Source of the DNA: Flavobacterium sp. M31R6
GTDB taxonomy: Bacteria > Bacteroidota > Bacteroidia > Flavobacteriales > Flavobacteriaceae
Assembly: GCF_013284035.1 (NCBI RefSeq)
Contig: NZ_CP054141.1
Coordinates: 1,116,001-1,180,000 of the forward strand
Direction of reading: 5' to 3'
DNA: 64,000 nucleotides
A program made the position numbers and the translations under genes. Below, in pieces: positions 44,401 through 51,284 of this stretch (within the stretch, counting starts at the first letter, position 1; each line of letters starts with the position of its first letter). The notes under the pieces were generated by a model. The model was given only the letters and a program-made list of their open reading frames with translations. It made no database searches and was not told the origin of the DNA.

Positions 44401-47183
44401 GCATCAGTAACCCAACGGTTACCGAAGGAGCCAACGCGGTATTTACGGTATCGATAGACGTTGCTAGTTCGGTTGATACGGTTGTTGACGTTGTAACGGC
44501 CACAGGCACGGCAGGAACATCGGATTACACCGCCACCACTACGACAGTAACCATCCCAGCGGGACAAACCAGCGTAACGGTAAGCGTTCCAACGACGGAC
44601 GACATTATAGATGAGCCATCGGAGAGTTTTACTTTGAACGCTACGGTGACATCAGGGAATACAAGCAATACATCGGTAGCGGGAACGGCCACTATCACTG
44701 ATAACGAAGCCACGCCAACGGTGAGCATCAGTAACCCAACGGTTACCGAAGGAGCCAACGCGGTATTTACGGTATCGATAGACGTTGCAAGTTCAGTTGA
44801 TACGGTTGTTGACGTTGTAACGGCTACAGGCACAGCAGGAACATCGGATTACACTGCGACCACCACGACAGTAACGATCCCAGCGGGACAAACCAGTGTA
44901 ACGGTAAGTGTTCCAACGACGGACGACATTATAGATGAGCCATCGGAGAGTTTTACTTTGAACGCTACGGTGACATCAGGGAATACAAGCAATACATCGG
45001 TAGCGGGAACGGCCACTATCACTGATAATGATATTCCTGCTCCTGCTCCACCAGCAGTTTTTGCAGTTGATGATCTTTCAGGTCCTATAACAAGTAGCAA
45101 TGGTGTTCAAAATATTTTGAATGTCTTGGACAATGATTTTGTAGATTTAAACAAAGCCACTTTGAGTAATGTGACATTATCGACTGTAGCAGCAGATTCT
45201 ACTGGATTTATGAAATTAAAACTTGACGGAACTATTGAGTTAGCGGCCAATACCCCTGCAGGAACTTATAGTTTAACTTATTCAATTTGCGATATAAATA
45301 ATACTAATAATTGTGCATCTGCAAAAGTCACACTAACGGTAATATGTAATTTGTCTACAGCTATTTCAGGAGTAGTTTATAATGCGGGGACAAATACACC
45401 ATTAGCCAACGTTCCAGTTACATTAAAACCAATCAATAATGCAACCGGCCCTGTTTTATTAAGTTTAACAAAATTAGATGGTTCTTATGCATTTACTGGA
45501 ATGATTCCTGGAGATTATGTATTGCAAGTCCAGGATGCTAATTTGAATGCGGCTCAAGAATTATTTAATACAACTCCTAGTTTCCTGATATTAAAAGTTG
45601 AAGATTGTAACTATCAAAAAATTGATTTTGGGTATGATAAAACAGATTTATTAGTACTAGGTGATTTTGTATGGTATGACATAAATAACAACGGAATACA
45701 AGACGAGTGGTATGATGCCAACAATGACGGACTTGTGACTAAAAATCTACCAGATGCCAATGGAGTTGTCGATTACAGTAAATGGGAATGGATAGATTTT
45801 AATGGAGACGGTAGTTATAAAGGAAAAGAAAATACGGGAGAATTAAATGCAGCAGGTTTCGGAAATGGTACAACCAATGTTCCAAATATATTCGTAACTG
45901 GTCCTAATGGATTCTCAAGAAGTGTAACCATGGGTGTTGAAGGATATTGGAGAACAAGAGCACCAAAAGATGCTTACGGGGAATATAAAATTGAGTTTAT
46001 AAAAGAAGCTAATTTTGAAATGGCTTCCGAAGCGATGTCTGCATCTGGATTGGTAAAAGTATTACCAAGCCTTACTCTTAAACAATCCAGCACTAATAAA
46101 TCAAAAAGTTATGTTGATTGTGGATTAACAACGAATAATATTTTGTACGCACAATTTTCAGCAACGGAGAAGGTTCATTTGGATCTGGATTTTGGAATTA
46201 GTTGTAAAACATATGCTGATATATTAGCAAACAATGATGATGCTGGAATAATAGATGGATTAAAAGCATCAAATGGAATTTTTAATGCTATTGCCAATGA
46301 TACTTTTAATGGGGTGCCTATAAATCCGTCTGATGTAATCTTGACATTTACTCCAAGTCCCAATTTTACAATGGGTACAAATGGATTGTTAAATACGTTG
46401 TCAAATATTCCAGGCGGGACTTATACTTTGACATATAGTATTTGTGAGAAAGCAAATCCAAATAATTGTAGTACGGCTTCAGTCAATGTTTTTGTGGCAC
46501 GACCAAGTATAGCATTGGTAAAAACGGCCCATTTCAATGATGAGAACGCTGATGGTTATGCGCAAGCCGGTGAAACTATATCCTATAGTTTTGAAGTAAC
46601 GAACACTGGAAATGTGCCATTGACGAATGTAACCATATTAGATCCATTACCTGGAGTTGTAATGACAGGGACCCCGTTGACATTGGCAATAGGAGAAACT
46701 AATGCAACCCATTTTCAAGGGGTATATGCGATTAAACAAACGGATATTAATAAAGGATCCATTTCGAATCAAGCAACGGTTTTTGGAACGAGCCCAAATA
46801 ATAGAGTGGTTGAGGATAAATCAGATGACATAAATGTTGTCAATGACAACCCTACAGTATTGACAGTCTCTGGATGCGCAATTAAAGTGTATAATGCAGT
46901 AACACCAGACGGAAGTGATAAATATGATAAGTTATATATTCAGGGAATAGAATGTTATACTGATAATTCAATAGAGATTTTTAATCGTTGGGGAGTTTTA
47001 GTATTCGAGCGAGAACACTATAACAATGATGATGTTGTCTTTAGAGGTATCTCTGAAGGAAGAGTGACCGTCGAAAAATCACAGGAATTGCCAGCTGGGA
47101 CCTATTTCTACATACTGAAATACAAAGACAGTGAATCCAATGCTTTTGAGAAAACAGGTTATTTGTATTTGAATAGAAAATAG
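35406..47183 (+). CDS. Giant repeat-rich surface adhesin with T9SS type B sorting domain
   Basis: A 3925-residue secreted protein. Signal peptide about 1-31 (LLIVALFLFSSHTVFSQ). Residues about 32-450 resemble an IgGFc-binding/adhesin N-terminal domain; about 530-645 form a DUF11-type domain (LEVLKTVDVANPCVGSNVEF). Three arrays follow: six 88-residue Ig-like repeats (about 651-1178), ten 79-residue repeats (about 1266-2055) and, after several Ig-like modules, six 108-residue Calx-beta-like repeats (about 2562-3209) with TEGANAVFTVSID and TITDND. Then a SdrD B/Cna-like part with LGDFVWYDINNNGIQD (possible Ca site), a second DUF11 domain (PSIALVKTAHFNDEN), and a gliding-motility-type C-terminal domain with NSIEIFNRWGVLVFE and PAGTYFYILKY, which is the T9SS type B signal. 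It is followed at once by porP/sprF-like and ompA-like genes. Confidence 0.95.
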   Translation: MTNFTFKRLNLIKPLLIVALFLFSSHTVFSQFYTKHYVAPAPWQYFSKANEIIIATNSTTTVNIALKKSDGTLITNLTAIKGTPAVYRFSGLPSALGVHPFNTIVNAAGLIITSDGPTSVNLRNVASDNLGSDGTDANIKGNASLTSFGDAGIGVRYRIGYYRDGSLAGTEKPTYSIMAINNGTTIKLNGVVLTTLNAGESYLFQAAIGSLVESSSGTVMNTSARLDAPGGCGDGAFDQIPPESVLGAEYFIERGKGNDTAEQTTVVAIKANTVLTINTFSTTGTLTGTVTTTLVNAGDFYTFKNGVSNTPFTATRVSSTENVAVYSGTAQSCEVDISVIAPVSACGGSNFIETKKFRAYNSATSLPYFGYVLLKDATAVVDVNGVNIETLAGARYQLGTTGWYLINFTDTQISSPDIISVSSSAKLTVSIVQQGGGFSMAGFFSNFAQQPDDPTLTYISGGGCTNNSAILSTPSGFAPYQWYYNGVAISGETSNTYTATQTGSYSVASTLVCGSLIQSRPIIVTLCTDLEVLKTVDVANPCVGSNVEFTVKVTNLGPNNASGLSVNDLLPSGYTYISSVPSVGTYNSTTGIWSIGNLNNAQVITLKVLCKVNASGVYLNTAAIPAGSQPDSNTSNNSASVSTTPVALPTVLSLTGSTICVSPGSNGTITSTTSVSGITYQLYNSGNVAVQSAKAGTGSGLTWSSLPAGNGYYVVATNAALCTATSGTVNVSTTPNPTALSLTGSTICVSPGSNGTITSTTSVSGVTYQLYNSGNVAVQSAKAGTGSGLTWSSLPAGNGYYVVATNAALCTATSGTVNVSTTPNPTALSLTGSTICVSPGSNGTITSTTSVSGVTYQLYNSGNVAVQSAKAGTGSGLTWSSLPAGNGYYVVATNAALCTATSGTVNVSTTPNPTALSLTGSTICVSPGSNGTIISTTSVSGVTYQLYNLGNVSVQSAIAGTGSGLTWSSLPAGNGYYVVATNAALCTATSGTVNVSTTPNPTALSLTGSTICVSPGSNGTITSTTSVSGVIYQLYNSGNVAVQSAIAGTGSGLTWSSLPAGNGYYVVATNAALCTATSGTVNVSTTPNPTALSLTGSTICVSPGSNGTITSTTSVSGVTYQLYNSGNVSVQSAIAGTGSGLTWSSLPAGNGYYVVATNAALCTATSGTVNVSTTPNPTTASAGADQIGVTTCGLTAVVLDANTPTVGTGKWTIVSGTGGSFVLDTNPTTTFSGIAGTAYVLRWTISNAPCTDSADDVNVTFNLFPAVPTIASVAPTCAAAGTSTISNYIGTNTYTFSPAGPTVDATGLVSSMVFGTSYTVTSNNGSCTSGASASFSNLDKLVTPAVPTIASVAPTCTAAGTSSISNYIGTNTYTFSPAGPTVDGTGLVSSMVFGTSYTVTSNNASCTSGASASFSNLDKLVTPAVPTIASVAPTCAAAGTSSISNYIGTNTYTFSPAGPTVDATGLVSSMVFGTSYTVTSNNGSCTSGASASFSNLDKLVTPAVPTIASVAPTCAAAGTSSISNYIGTNTYTFSPAGPTVDATGLVSSMVFGTSYTVTSNNGSCTSGASASFSNLDKLVTPAVPTIASVAPTCAAAGTSSISNYIGTNTYTFSPAGPTVDATGLVSSMVFGTSYTVTSNNGSCTSGASASFSNLDKLVTPAVPTIASVAPTCAAAGTSSISNYIGTNTYTFSPAGPTVDATGLVSSMVFGTSYTVTSNNGSCTSGASASFSNLDKLVTPAVPTIASVAPTCAAAGTSSISNYIGTNTYTFSPAGPTVDATGLVSSMVFGTSYTVTSNNGSCTSGASASFSNLDKLVTPAVPTIASVAPTCAAAGTSSISNYIGTNTYTFSPAGPTVDATGLVSSMVFGTSYTVTSNNGSCTSGASASFSNLDKLVTPAVPTIASVAPTCAAAGTSSISNYIGTNTYTFSPAGPTVDATGLVSSMVFGTSYTVTSNNGSCTSGASASFSNLDKLVTPAVPTIASVAPTCAAAGTSSISNYIGTNTYTFSPAGPTVDATGLVSSMVFGTSYTVTSNNGSCTSGASASFSNLDKLVTPAVPTISSSSSVCSGSDAIFTITGTAGNIVTYSGAASGTATIGVAGTVDITITGITTATTLNLTTVSNGSCTRPLSATTTVAIILRPDAGTDGTLTICSGSTVTAGQLFAQLGGTPTAGGIWTPALAGAGTYTYTVAATTPCTVDATASVVVSAQAQPSAGTLSGIQAVCVGGNTTFSSTVTGGIWTSGDLSKATVDSLTGVITGLTAGTVTITYTVAGTGVCSDVTATRDVSVIALPVVPAITGGSINVCAGSGTVTFLNAMAGGTWSVTNGTGTASITIGGVLTGQTAGTVTVEYTMTNIIGCAVKQAFNLTINAAPNAGTLSGTQAICVSGSTTFSSTVAGGSWSSSNASIATVDPVTGLITGISSGTATITYKVVGTGGCPDATVTRTVSVYSPTVSLSGSTNVLENSIGTVDLTASLSTISYEDVTVNLSFTGTASGLDYNASGISIVIPAGSLSGTVSIDPIDDSISEGNESVIANITSVVGGCAVENGIQTATVTILDNEATPTVSISNPTVTEGANAVFTVSIDVASSVDTVVDVVTATGTAGTSDYTATTTTVTIPAGQTSVTVSVPTTDDIIDEPSESFTLNATVTSGNTSNTSVAGTATITDNDATPTVSISNPTVTEGVNAVFTVSIDVASSVDTVVDVVTATGTAGTSDYTATTTTVTIPAGQTSVTVNVPTTDDATDEPAENFTLNGTVTSGNTSNTTPFGTATINDNDATPMVSISSPSVIEGANALFTVSIDVASSVDTVVDVVTATGTAGTSDYTATTTTVTIPAGQTSVTVSVPTTDDIIDEPSESFTLNATVTSGNTSNTSVAGTATITDNEATPTVSISSPTVTEGANAVFTVSIDVASSVDTVIDIVTNTGTAGTSDYTATTTTVTIPAGQTSVTVSVPTTDDIIDEPSESFTLNATVTSGNTSNTSVAGTATITDNDATPTVSISNPTVTEGANAVFTVSIDVASSVDTVVDVVTATGTAGTSDYTATTTTVTIPAGQTSVTVSVPTTDDIIDEPSESFTLNATVTSGNTSNTSVAGTATITDNEATPTVSISNPTVTEGANAVFTVSIDVASSVDTVVDVVTATGTAGTSDYTATTTTVTIPAGQTSVTVSVPTTDDIIDEPSESFTLNATVTSGNTSNTSVAGTATITDNDIPAPAPPAVFAVDDLSGPITSSNGVQNILNVLDNDFVDLNKATLSNVTLSTVAADSTGFMKLKLDGTIELAANTPAGTYSLTYSICDINNTNNCASAKVTLTVICNLSTAISGVVYNAGTNTPLANVPVTLKPINNATGPVLLSLTKLDGSYAFTGMIPGDYVLQVQDANLNAAQELFNTTPSFLILKVEDCNYQKIDFGYDKTDLLVLGDFVWYDINNNGIQDEWYDANNDGLVTKNLPDANGVVDYSKWEWIDFNGDGSYKGKENTGELNAAGFGNGTTNVPNIFVTGPNGFSRSVTMGVEGYWRTRAPKDAYGEYKIEFIKEANFEMASEAMSASGLVKVLPSLTLKQSSTNKSKSYVDCGLTTNNILYAQFSATEKVHLDLDFGISCKTYADILANNDDAGIIDGLKASNGIFNAIANDTFNGVPINPSDVILTFTPSPNFTMGTNGLLNTLSNIPGGTYTLTYSICEKANPNNCSTASVNVFVARPSIALVKTAHFNDENADGYAQAGETISYSFEVTNTGNVPLTNVTILDPLPGVVMTGTPLTLAIGETNATHFQGVYAIKQTDINKGSISNQATVFGTSPNNRVVEDKSDDINVVNDNPTVLTVSGCAIKVYNAVTPDGSDKYDKLYIQGIECYTDNSIEIFNRWGVLVFEREHYNNDDVVFRGISEGRVTVEKSQELPAGTYFYILKYKDSESNAFEKTGYLYLNRK
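37358..38941 (+). repeat. Adhesin repeat array A: 6 x 264 bp
   Basis: Six tandem copies of an 88-codon unit (each beginning near LSLTGSTICVSPGSNG and ending TSGTVNVSTTPNP). Copies are nearly identical in DNA. Silent markers alternate: GGTACT in copies 1, 3, 5 and GGCACT in copies 2, 4, 6 at the same place, so a two-copy unit has been duplicated. Confidence 0.92.
39201..41570 (+). repeat. Adhesin repeat array B: 10 x 237 bp
   Basis: Exactly ten copies of a 79-codon unit (AVPTIASVAPTC to SASFSNLDKLVTP); a partial eleventh start (GCGGTTCCGACTATT) follows at 41571. It is visibly richer in G+C than the flanks. Copies 3-4-5 and 6-7-8 share the same ordered set of silent variants, indicating duplication of a three-copy block of 711 bp. 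Confidence 0.93.
43089..45032 (+). repeat. Adhesin repeat array C: 6 x 324 bp Calx-beta-like
   Basis: Six copies of a 108-codon unit with TVSIS-P-TVTEGANAVFTV at the start and AGTATITDND at the end, the pattern of Calx-beta domains. Copy 3 (43737-44060) and the tail of copy 2 (TDEPAENFTLNGTVTSGNT) are the most divergent; copy 1 and copy 6 share long identical DNA. Confidence 0.9.
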
Positions 47184-47220
47184 TCATATGAGCCCAAGTA
47201 TTATGAATAAAAAACAGCAC

Positions 47221-48150
47221 ATGAAAACAAAAATAATCGGGTTGGTAGTAATGCTTTTCACTATTGTCAGTTCTGCACAGCAAGATGCTCAATATACCCA
47301 ATATATGTACAATACGATAGTGGTGAATCCCGCTTATGCAGGATCCAGACAAGCGATGAGTATTTTTGCTTTGCATCGTAACCAATGGGTTGGAGTAGAT
47401 GGAGCCCCAGTGACGAATTCCTTTTCTATTAATACTCCTTTAAATGAAAGTAAAGTTGGATTGGGATTGTCCGTTGTAAATGATAAAATTGGAATTTCTA
47501 CAGAGAATAATATTGCTGCGGATTTTTCATATACAATACCAGCATCTGAAAGGTATAAAATCTCTTTTGGAATAAAAGCAAGTGCCAATTTGTTAAGTGT
47601 TGATTTCAACAAACTTACATATCAACCCGGTGATCCTAATATGTATCAGGATAACATCGATAATAAATTTTCTCCTAATATCGGAGTTGGATTCTATTTG
47701 CATTCTGATAATAGTTATATCGGAATATCGGCACCGAATTTGATTGAAACCGAACATTTTGATAAATCTGCGACATCAAGTTCTACAAGCCATGTTGCTA
47801 CAGAGAAAATCAACTATTATTTGATAGCAGGATATGTATTTGATTTAAGTCCAAGCTTAAAATTGAAACCTTCTTTGGAAACTAAATACGTTCAAGGAGC
47901 TCCTTTGCAAGTGGATGTGTCGGCTAATTTTATGATGAACGAAAAATTTGTCGCAGGACTGGCTTACAGATGGAGTGCTGCTATGAGCGCCATGGTAGGA
48001 TTTCAGGCAAGCGATTCATGGTTTATTGGATACAGTTATGATTTTGACACCACTGAATTTGCGAAATACAATTCCGGTTCTCACGAAATCTTTTTGCGAT
48101 ACGAATTGTTTAATAAATATGACAAAATTATCTCCCCAAGATTCTTCTAA
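47221..48150 (+). CDS. PorP/SprF-family outer-membrane protein
   Basis: A 309-residue protein from ATG 47221 (MKTKIIGLVVMLFTIVSSAQ, a clean signal peptide); ATGs at 47188 and 47203 would place charged residues before the signal peptide. The family signature QDAQYTQYMYNTIVVNPAYAGSRQ follows the cleavage site, and alternating beta strands (YKISFGIKASANLLS, FVAGLAYRWSAAMSAMVGF) fill the rest, ending FLRYELFNKYDKIISPRFF. PorP/SprF proteins are partners of T9SS substrates with type B C-terminal domains, so this one is probably dedicated to the adhesin encoded 37 bases upstream. Confidence 0.92.
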   Translation: MKTKIIGLVVMLFTIVSSAQQDAQYTQYMYNTIVVNPAYAGSRQAMSIFALHRNQWVGVDGAPVTNSFSINTPLNESKVGLGLSVVNDKIGISTENNIAADFSYTIPASERYKISFGIKASANLLSVDFNKLTYQPGDPNMYQDNIDNKFSPNIGVGFYLHSDNSYIGISAPNLIETEHFDKSATSSSTSHVATEKINYYLIAGYVFDLSPSLKLKPSLETKYVQGAPLQVDVSANFMMNEKFVAGLAYRWSAAMSAMVGFQASDSWFIGYSYDFDTTEFAKYNSGSHEIFLRYELFNKYDKIISPRFF

Positions 48151-48161
48151 AACCGACACTT

Positions 48162-50108
48162 ATGAAAATTAAAAAATTACTATATAGTTTGTTCTTGAGT
48201 ATTTTCTTTTTGCATGGATTTGCCCAAAAATCTACGGTAACCAAAGCCGAAAAAAATTATGATCGTTTTGCTTATGTAGATGCGATAGATAATTATGAAA
48301 AAGTTGCCGCAAAAGGGTATCAAGATGAGAAAATGTTTCAAAAATTAGGAAATTCCTATTATTTTAAAGCGGAATTTTCACAAGCTTTAAAGTGGTACGA
48401 TCAACTTTTTGCGTTATATCCTAATCAAGAGCCAGAGTATTTTTATCGTTATTCCCAGACTTTAAAATCCAATGGTGATTATAGTAAAGCCGATCAAATG
48501 CTGGAGCAGTTCAATCAAAAAACAACTAACGATAAACGAGGAAAACTGTTCAAAGACAATCGAAATTACCTTGACGAAATCAAAGCCAATTCAGGTCGCT
48601 TTCAAGTTGTAGATGCTGGGGTAAACTCAGTTTTTTCAGATTATGGAAGTTCAATTTTAGGAAATAAACTAGTGTTTGCATCTGCTAGAGATACAGGAGG
48701 AGTCTCTAAGAAAGTATTCAAATGGACTAATAAATCTTTTACAAACCTTTATTGGTCTGAGATTAAACCCGATGGGGAAATGGGAACACCGGAACGATTC
48801 GAACGCAAGATTAACTCCAAGTTCAATGAATCAACTCCTATATTTACGCAAGACGGTCAAACGATGTACTTTACCAGAAACAATTTTTTGGAAGGGAAAA
48901 GAGGTAGAGATGCCAATAAAAATACTTTACTTAAATTATACAAAGCCACACTCGATCAGGAGGGTCAATGGAGTAATGTTACGGAATTGCCATTTAATAG
49001 CAATGAGTATAGTGTAGCACACCCAACGTTGAGCGTTGATGAAAAAACGTTGTATTTTGCTTCGGATATGCCCGGAACATTTGGGCAGTCAGATTTGTTT
49101 AGAGTTAAAATAAATGGCGATGGTACTTATGGAGTTCCTGAGAATCTTGGTTCAGAAGTCAATACTGAAGGTAGAGAAACCTTTCCTTTTATCTCCAATG
49201 ATAACGAATTATATTTTGCCTCTGATGGAAGACCAGGTTTAGGCGGATTAGATGTTTTTGTGGCTCGAATAGGGACAGATAATAGCTTTTATGATATACA
49301 GAATGTAGGTGAACCGATTAATAGTACGCAAGATGATTTCGCTTTTTTAATTAACAGCAAAAACAGAAATGGATTTTTTACCTCAAATAGAGAAGGCGGC
49401 CAAGGATACGATGATATTTACCGATTTGTGGAGAATAAAAAACTGGCTTGTGAACAAACGCTTTCAGGATTAGTAACCGACTTGGATTCAGGCCAAATTT
49501 TGATTAATGCTCAGATGAGTTTGTTTGATGCTAACTTCAAACCTCTTCAAGTGGTTCAAACGGATGGGCAAGGGCGTTATAGCTTTCCTGTGGATTGCAG
49601 TAAAACCTATTATGTAAGAGGGGAGAAAGAGGAGTATCAGACTAATGAAGTTCCTGTTACAACAAAGACGTTCTCTGGTAGTAAAGACCTTCCTGTGGCG
49701 CTGGAACGACGCATCAAACCAGTAGGAGTTGGGACTGATTTAGCCAAAACATTGAATATTCCGATTGTTTATTTTGATTTGGATAAATCGTCCATTCGTA
49801 AAGATGCGGCCTATGAATTGTCCAAAGTATTAGCAGTGATGCAACAATATCCAGAGATGAAAATCGAAGTTCGGTCGCATACAGACAGTCGTCAAACGGC
49901 TAAGTACAATGATAAATTATCAGATAAGAGAGCTAAAGCCACAGTGGATTGGTTAGTGAATAACGGTATCAATTCGGTTAGATTAATAGGGAATGGTTAT
50001 GGGGAATCCCAGTTAGTAAATCATTGTTCTGATGGAGTGAAATGCACCGAAGAAGAACATCAAGCCAATAGAAGAAGTGAATTCATCATTGTTTCGATGC
50101 ATGAATAG
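48162..50108 (+). CDS. OmpA-family protein with TPR and PD40 repeats
   Basis: A 648-residue protein. Signal peptide about 1-21 (LLYSLFLSIFFLHGFAQ), a TPR-like region (about 25-130, FAYVDAIDNYEKVAAKGY), PD40/WD40-type beta-propeller strands (about 165-430, with TLYFASDMPGTFGQSDLF and ELYFASDGRPGLGGLDVF), a carboxypeptidase-regulatory-like domain (about 440-520) and a C-terminal OmpA peptidoglycan-binding domain (VYFDLDKSSIRKDA, RSHTDSRQTAKYNDKLSDKR, NRRSEFIIV). Such proteins lie next to PorP/SprF and link T9SS surface components to the cell wall. It begins 11 bases after the PorP/SprF gene, in one operon with the adhesin. Confidence 0.92.
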   Translation: MKIKKLLYSLFLSIFFLHGFAQKSTVTKAEKNYDRFAYVDAIDNYEKVAAKGYQDEKMFQKLGNSYYFKAEFSQALKWYDQLFALYPNQEPEYFYRYSQTLKSNGDYSKADQMLEQFNQKTTNDKRGKLFKDNRNYLDEIKANSGRFQVVDAGVNSVFSDYGSSILGNKLVFASARDTGGVSKKVFKWTNKSFTNLYWSEIKPDGEMGTPERFERKINSKFNESTPIFTQDGQTMYFTRNNFLEGKRGRDANKNTLLKLYKATLDQEGQWSNVTELPFNSNEYSVAHPTLSVDEKTLYFASDMPGTFGQSDLFRVKINGDGTYGVPENLGSEVNTEGRETFPFISNDNELYFASDGRPGLGGLDVFVARIGTDNSFYDIQNVGEPINSTQDDFAFLINSKNRNGFFTSNREGGQGYDDIYRFVENKKLACEQTLSGLVTDLDSGQILINAQMSLFDANFKPLQVVQTDGQGRYSFPVDCSKTYYVRGEKEEYQTNEVPVTTKTFSGSKDLPVALERRIKPVGVGTDLAKTLNIPIVYFDLDKSSIRKDAAYELSKVLAVMQQYPEMKIEVRSHTDSRQTAKYNDKLSDKRAKATVDWLVNNGINSVRLIGNGYGESQLVNHCSDGVKCTEEEHQANRRSEFIIVSMHE

Positions 50109-50130
50109 TTAATAAGAATTTATGAAAATC

Positions 50131-50168
50131 AGCTTCTTTGTGAAGTAATTCAGAGATAAGCTTTTTTA
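50131..50168 (+). terminator. Weak terminator candidate after the adhesin operon
   Basis: AGCTT (50131-50135) and AAGCT (50158-50162) are followed by five or more Ts. The loop is long, so support is modest. The convergent LacI gene ends at 50176. Confidence 0.35.
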
Positions 50169-50175
50169 GATATAC

Positions 50176-51198
50176 TTAGCGAGTAGTTGATTCTCGTATA
50201 ATAATATTGGTTTCCAGTTCTATGGTTCTTGGTGTAAAAGGTAGTTCATCTCTATGGGCGTTCATTTCTTCCAATAATAAATTAAAGGACGCAACTCCCA
50301 TTTCATGACTTGGTTGGTCAACTGAACTTAATTTTGGTGAAATTACTTGGGACATGAACCAATTGCTAAAACCAATTACAGCAATTTGATGGGGTATTTT
50401 AATTTGGTTTTCGTTGCAATATGATATAACACCCGAAGCAGCTAAATCAGTGATAATAAAGATACCGTCTACATCAGGATGTTCCTTTATTATTTGTGCT
50501 GTAAAATCGTAACCTTCTTGAAAAGATACTTTGTCACAAGTATAAACAAGGTTTGAATCGTATGGAATGTTGTTTTTTTCTAATGCTTTTTTGTATCCAA
50601 TAAAACGATCAATGGAATTTTGCGGATTAAGCGGTCCACGAATATGTGCTATTTTTTTGCATCCGATATTTATTAAATGTTGAACAGCATTAAAACCGGC
50701 TTTTTGATCATCTATAATGACTTTAGAACAAGAAGCCAACTTGGTTATCTTATCAAACATTACAAAAGGAATTTTTCTATTTATAATCTGTTGGATGTGA
50801 TCATCATAATTACTTTCATTGGACAAAGACATCAAGATACCATCAACCCTTTTGTTAATTAATAAATCAACTTGTTTTCTTTCTAAATCAATAGATTCAT
50901 TTGATTGTAGGATGATAACCAAATAACCATTTTTTTCAGCCTCGTCTATAATGGCGTTAATTACATTCGAAAAAAAATGGTGCATTACCTCTGGAATAAT
51001 CAAACCTATGGTTTTGGATTCTTTCGTTCGTAAGTTTACGGCAAAACTATTCGGGGTGTAATGTAAATTTTGGGCAAGGTCAATTACCGCCTGTTTGGTT
51101 TTGGCACTTACATCTGGATAGTTTTTTAAAGCTTTTGAAACCGTAGTAATTGAAATTCCTAATGTAGTCGCTATTTCTTTAAGAGTAATGTCTTTCAT
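50176..51198 (-). CDS. LacI/GalR-family transcriptional regulator (tandem copy 1)
   Basis: A 340-residue regulator with a LacI headpiece (KEIATTLGISITTVSKALKN) and a sugar-binding-protein-like effector domain (KTIGLIIPEVMHHFFSNV, IPFVMFDKI, IAVIGFSNWF). It is a close paralogue of the gene 86 bases upstream at 51285, sharing YTPNSFAVNLRTKESKTIG exactly, so the pair arose by tandem duplication. Their effector halves differ more than their DNA-binding halves, which suggests similar operators but different ligands. Likely targets are the nearby carbohydrate genes, but no operator could be assigned. Confidence 0.92.
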   Translation of the reverse strand: MKDITLKEIATTLGISITTVSKALKNYPDVSAKTKQAVIDLAQNLHYTPNSFAVNLRTKESKTIGLIIPEVMHHFFSNVINAIIDEAEKNGYLVIILQSNESIDLERKQVDLLINKRVDGILMSLSNESNYDDHIQQIINRKIPFVMFDKITKLASCSKVIIDDQKAGFNAVQHLINIGCKKIAHIRGPLNPQNSIDRFIGYKKALEKNNIPYDSNLVYTCDKVSFQEGYDFTAQIIKEHPDVDGIFIITDLAASGVISYCNENQIKIPHQIAVIGFSNWFMSQVISPKLSSVDQPSHEMGVASFNLLLEEMNAHRDELPFTPRTIELETNIIIRESTTR

Positions 51199-51284
51199 AA
51201 TTAAAAGAGGCTAAACTAAGTTTAAAATTAAGTTTTGGTGTTTAAAATGCTTCGGCAATATATTAATTATAATCGAATAACCAA

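Noticed and set aside
37358..45032. Tandem direct repeats as a possible CRISPR array
   Set aside because: Units are 237-324 bp, coding and contiguous with no spacers, and there are no cas genes in the window.
43229..45100. Minus-strand frames of 79-102 codons opposite array C
   Set aside because: They repeat every 324 bp and are antisense shadows of the Calx-beta-like units; Val/Thr-rich composition follows from the plus-strand codons.
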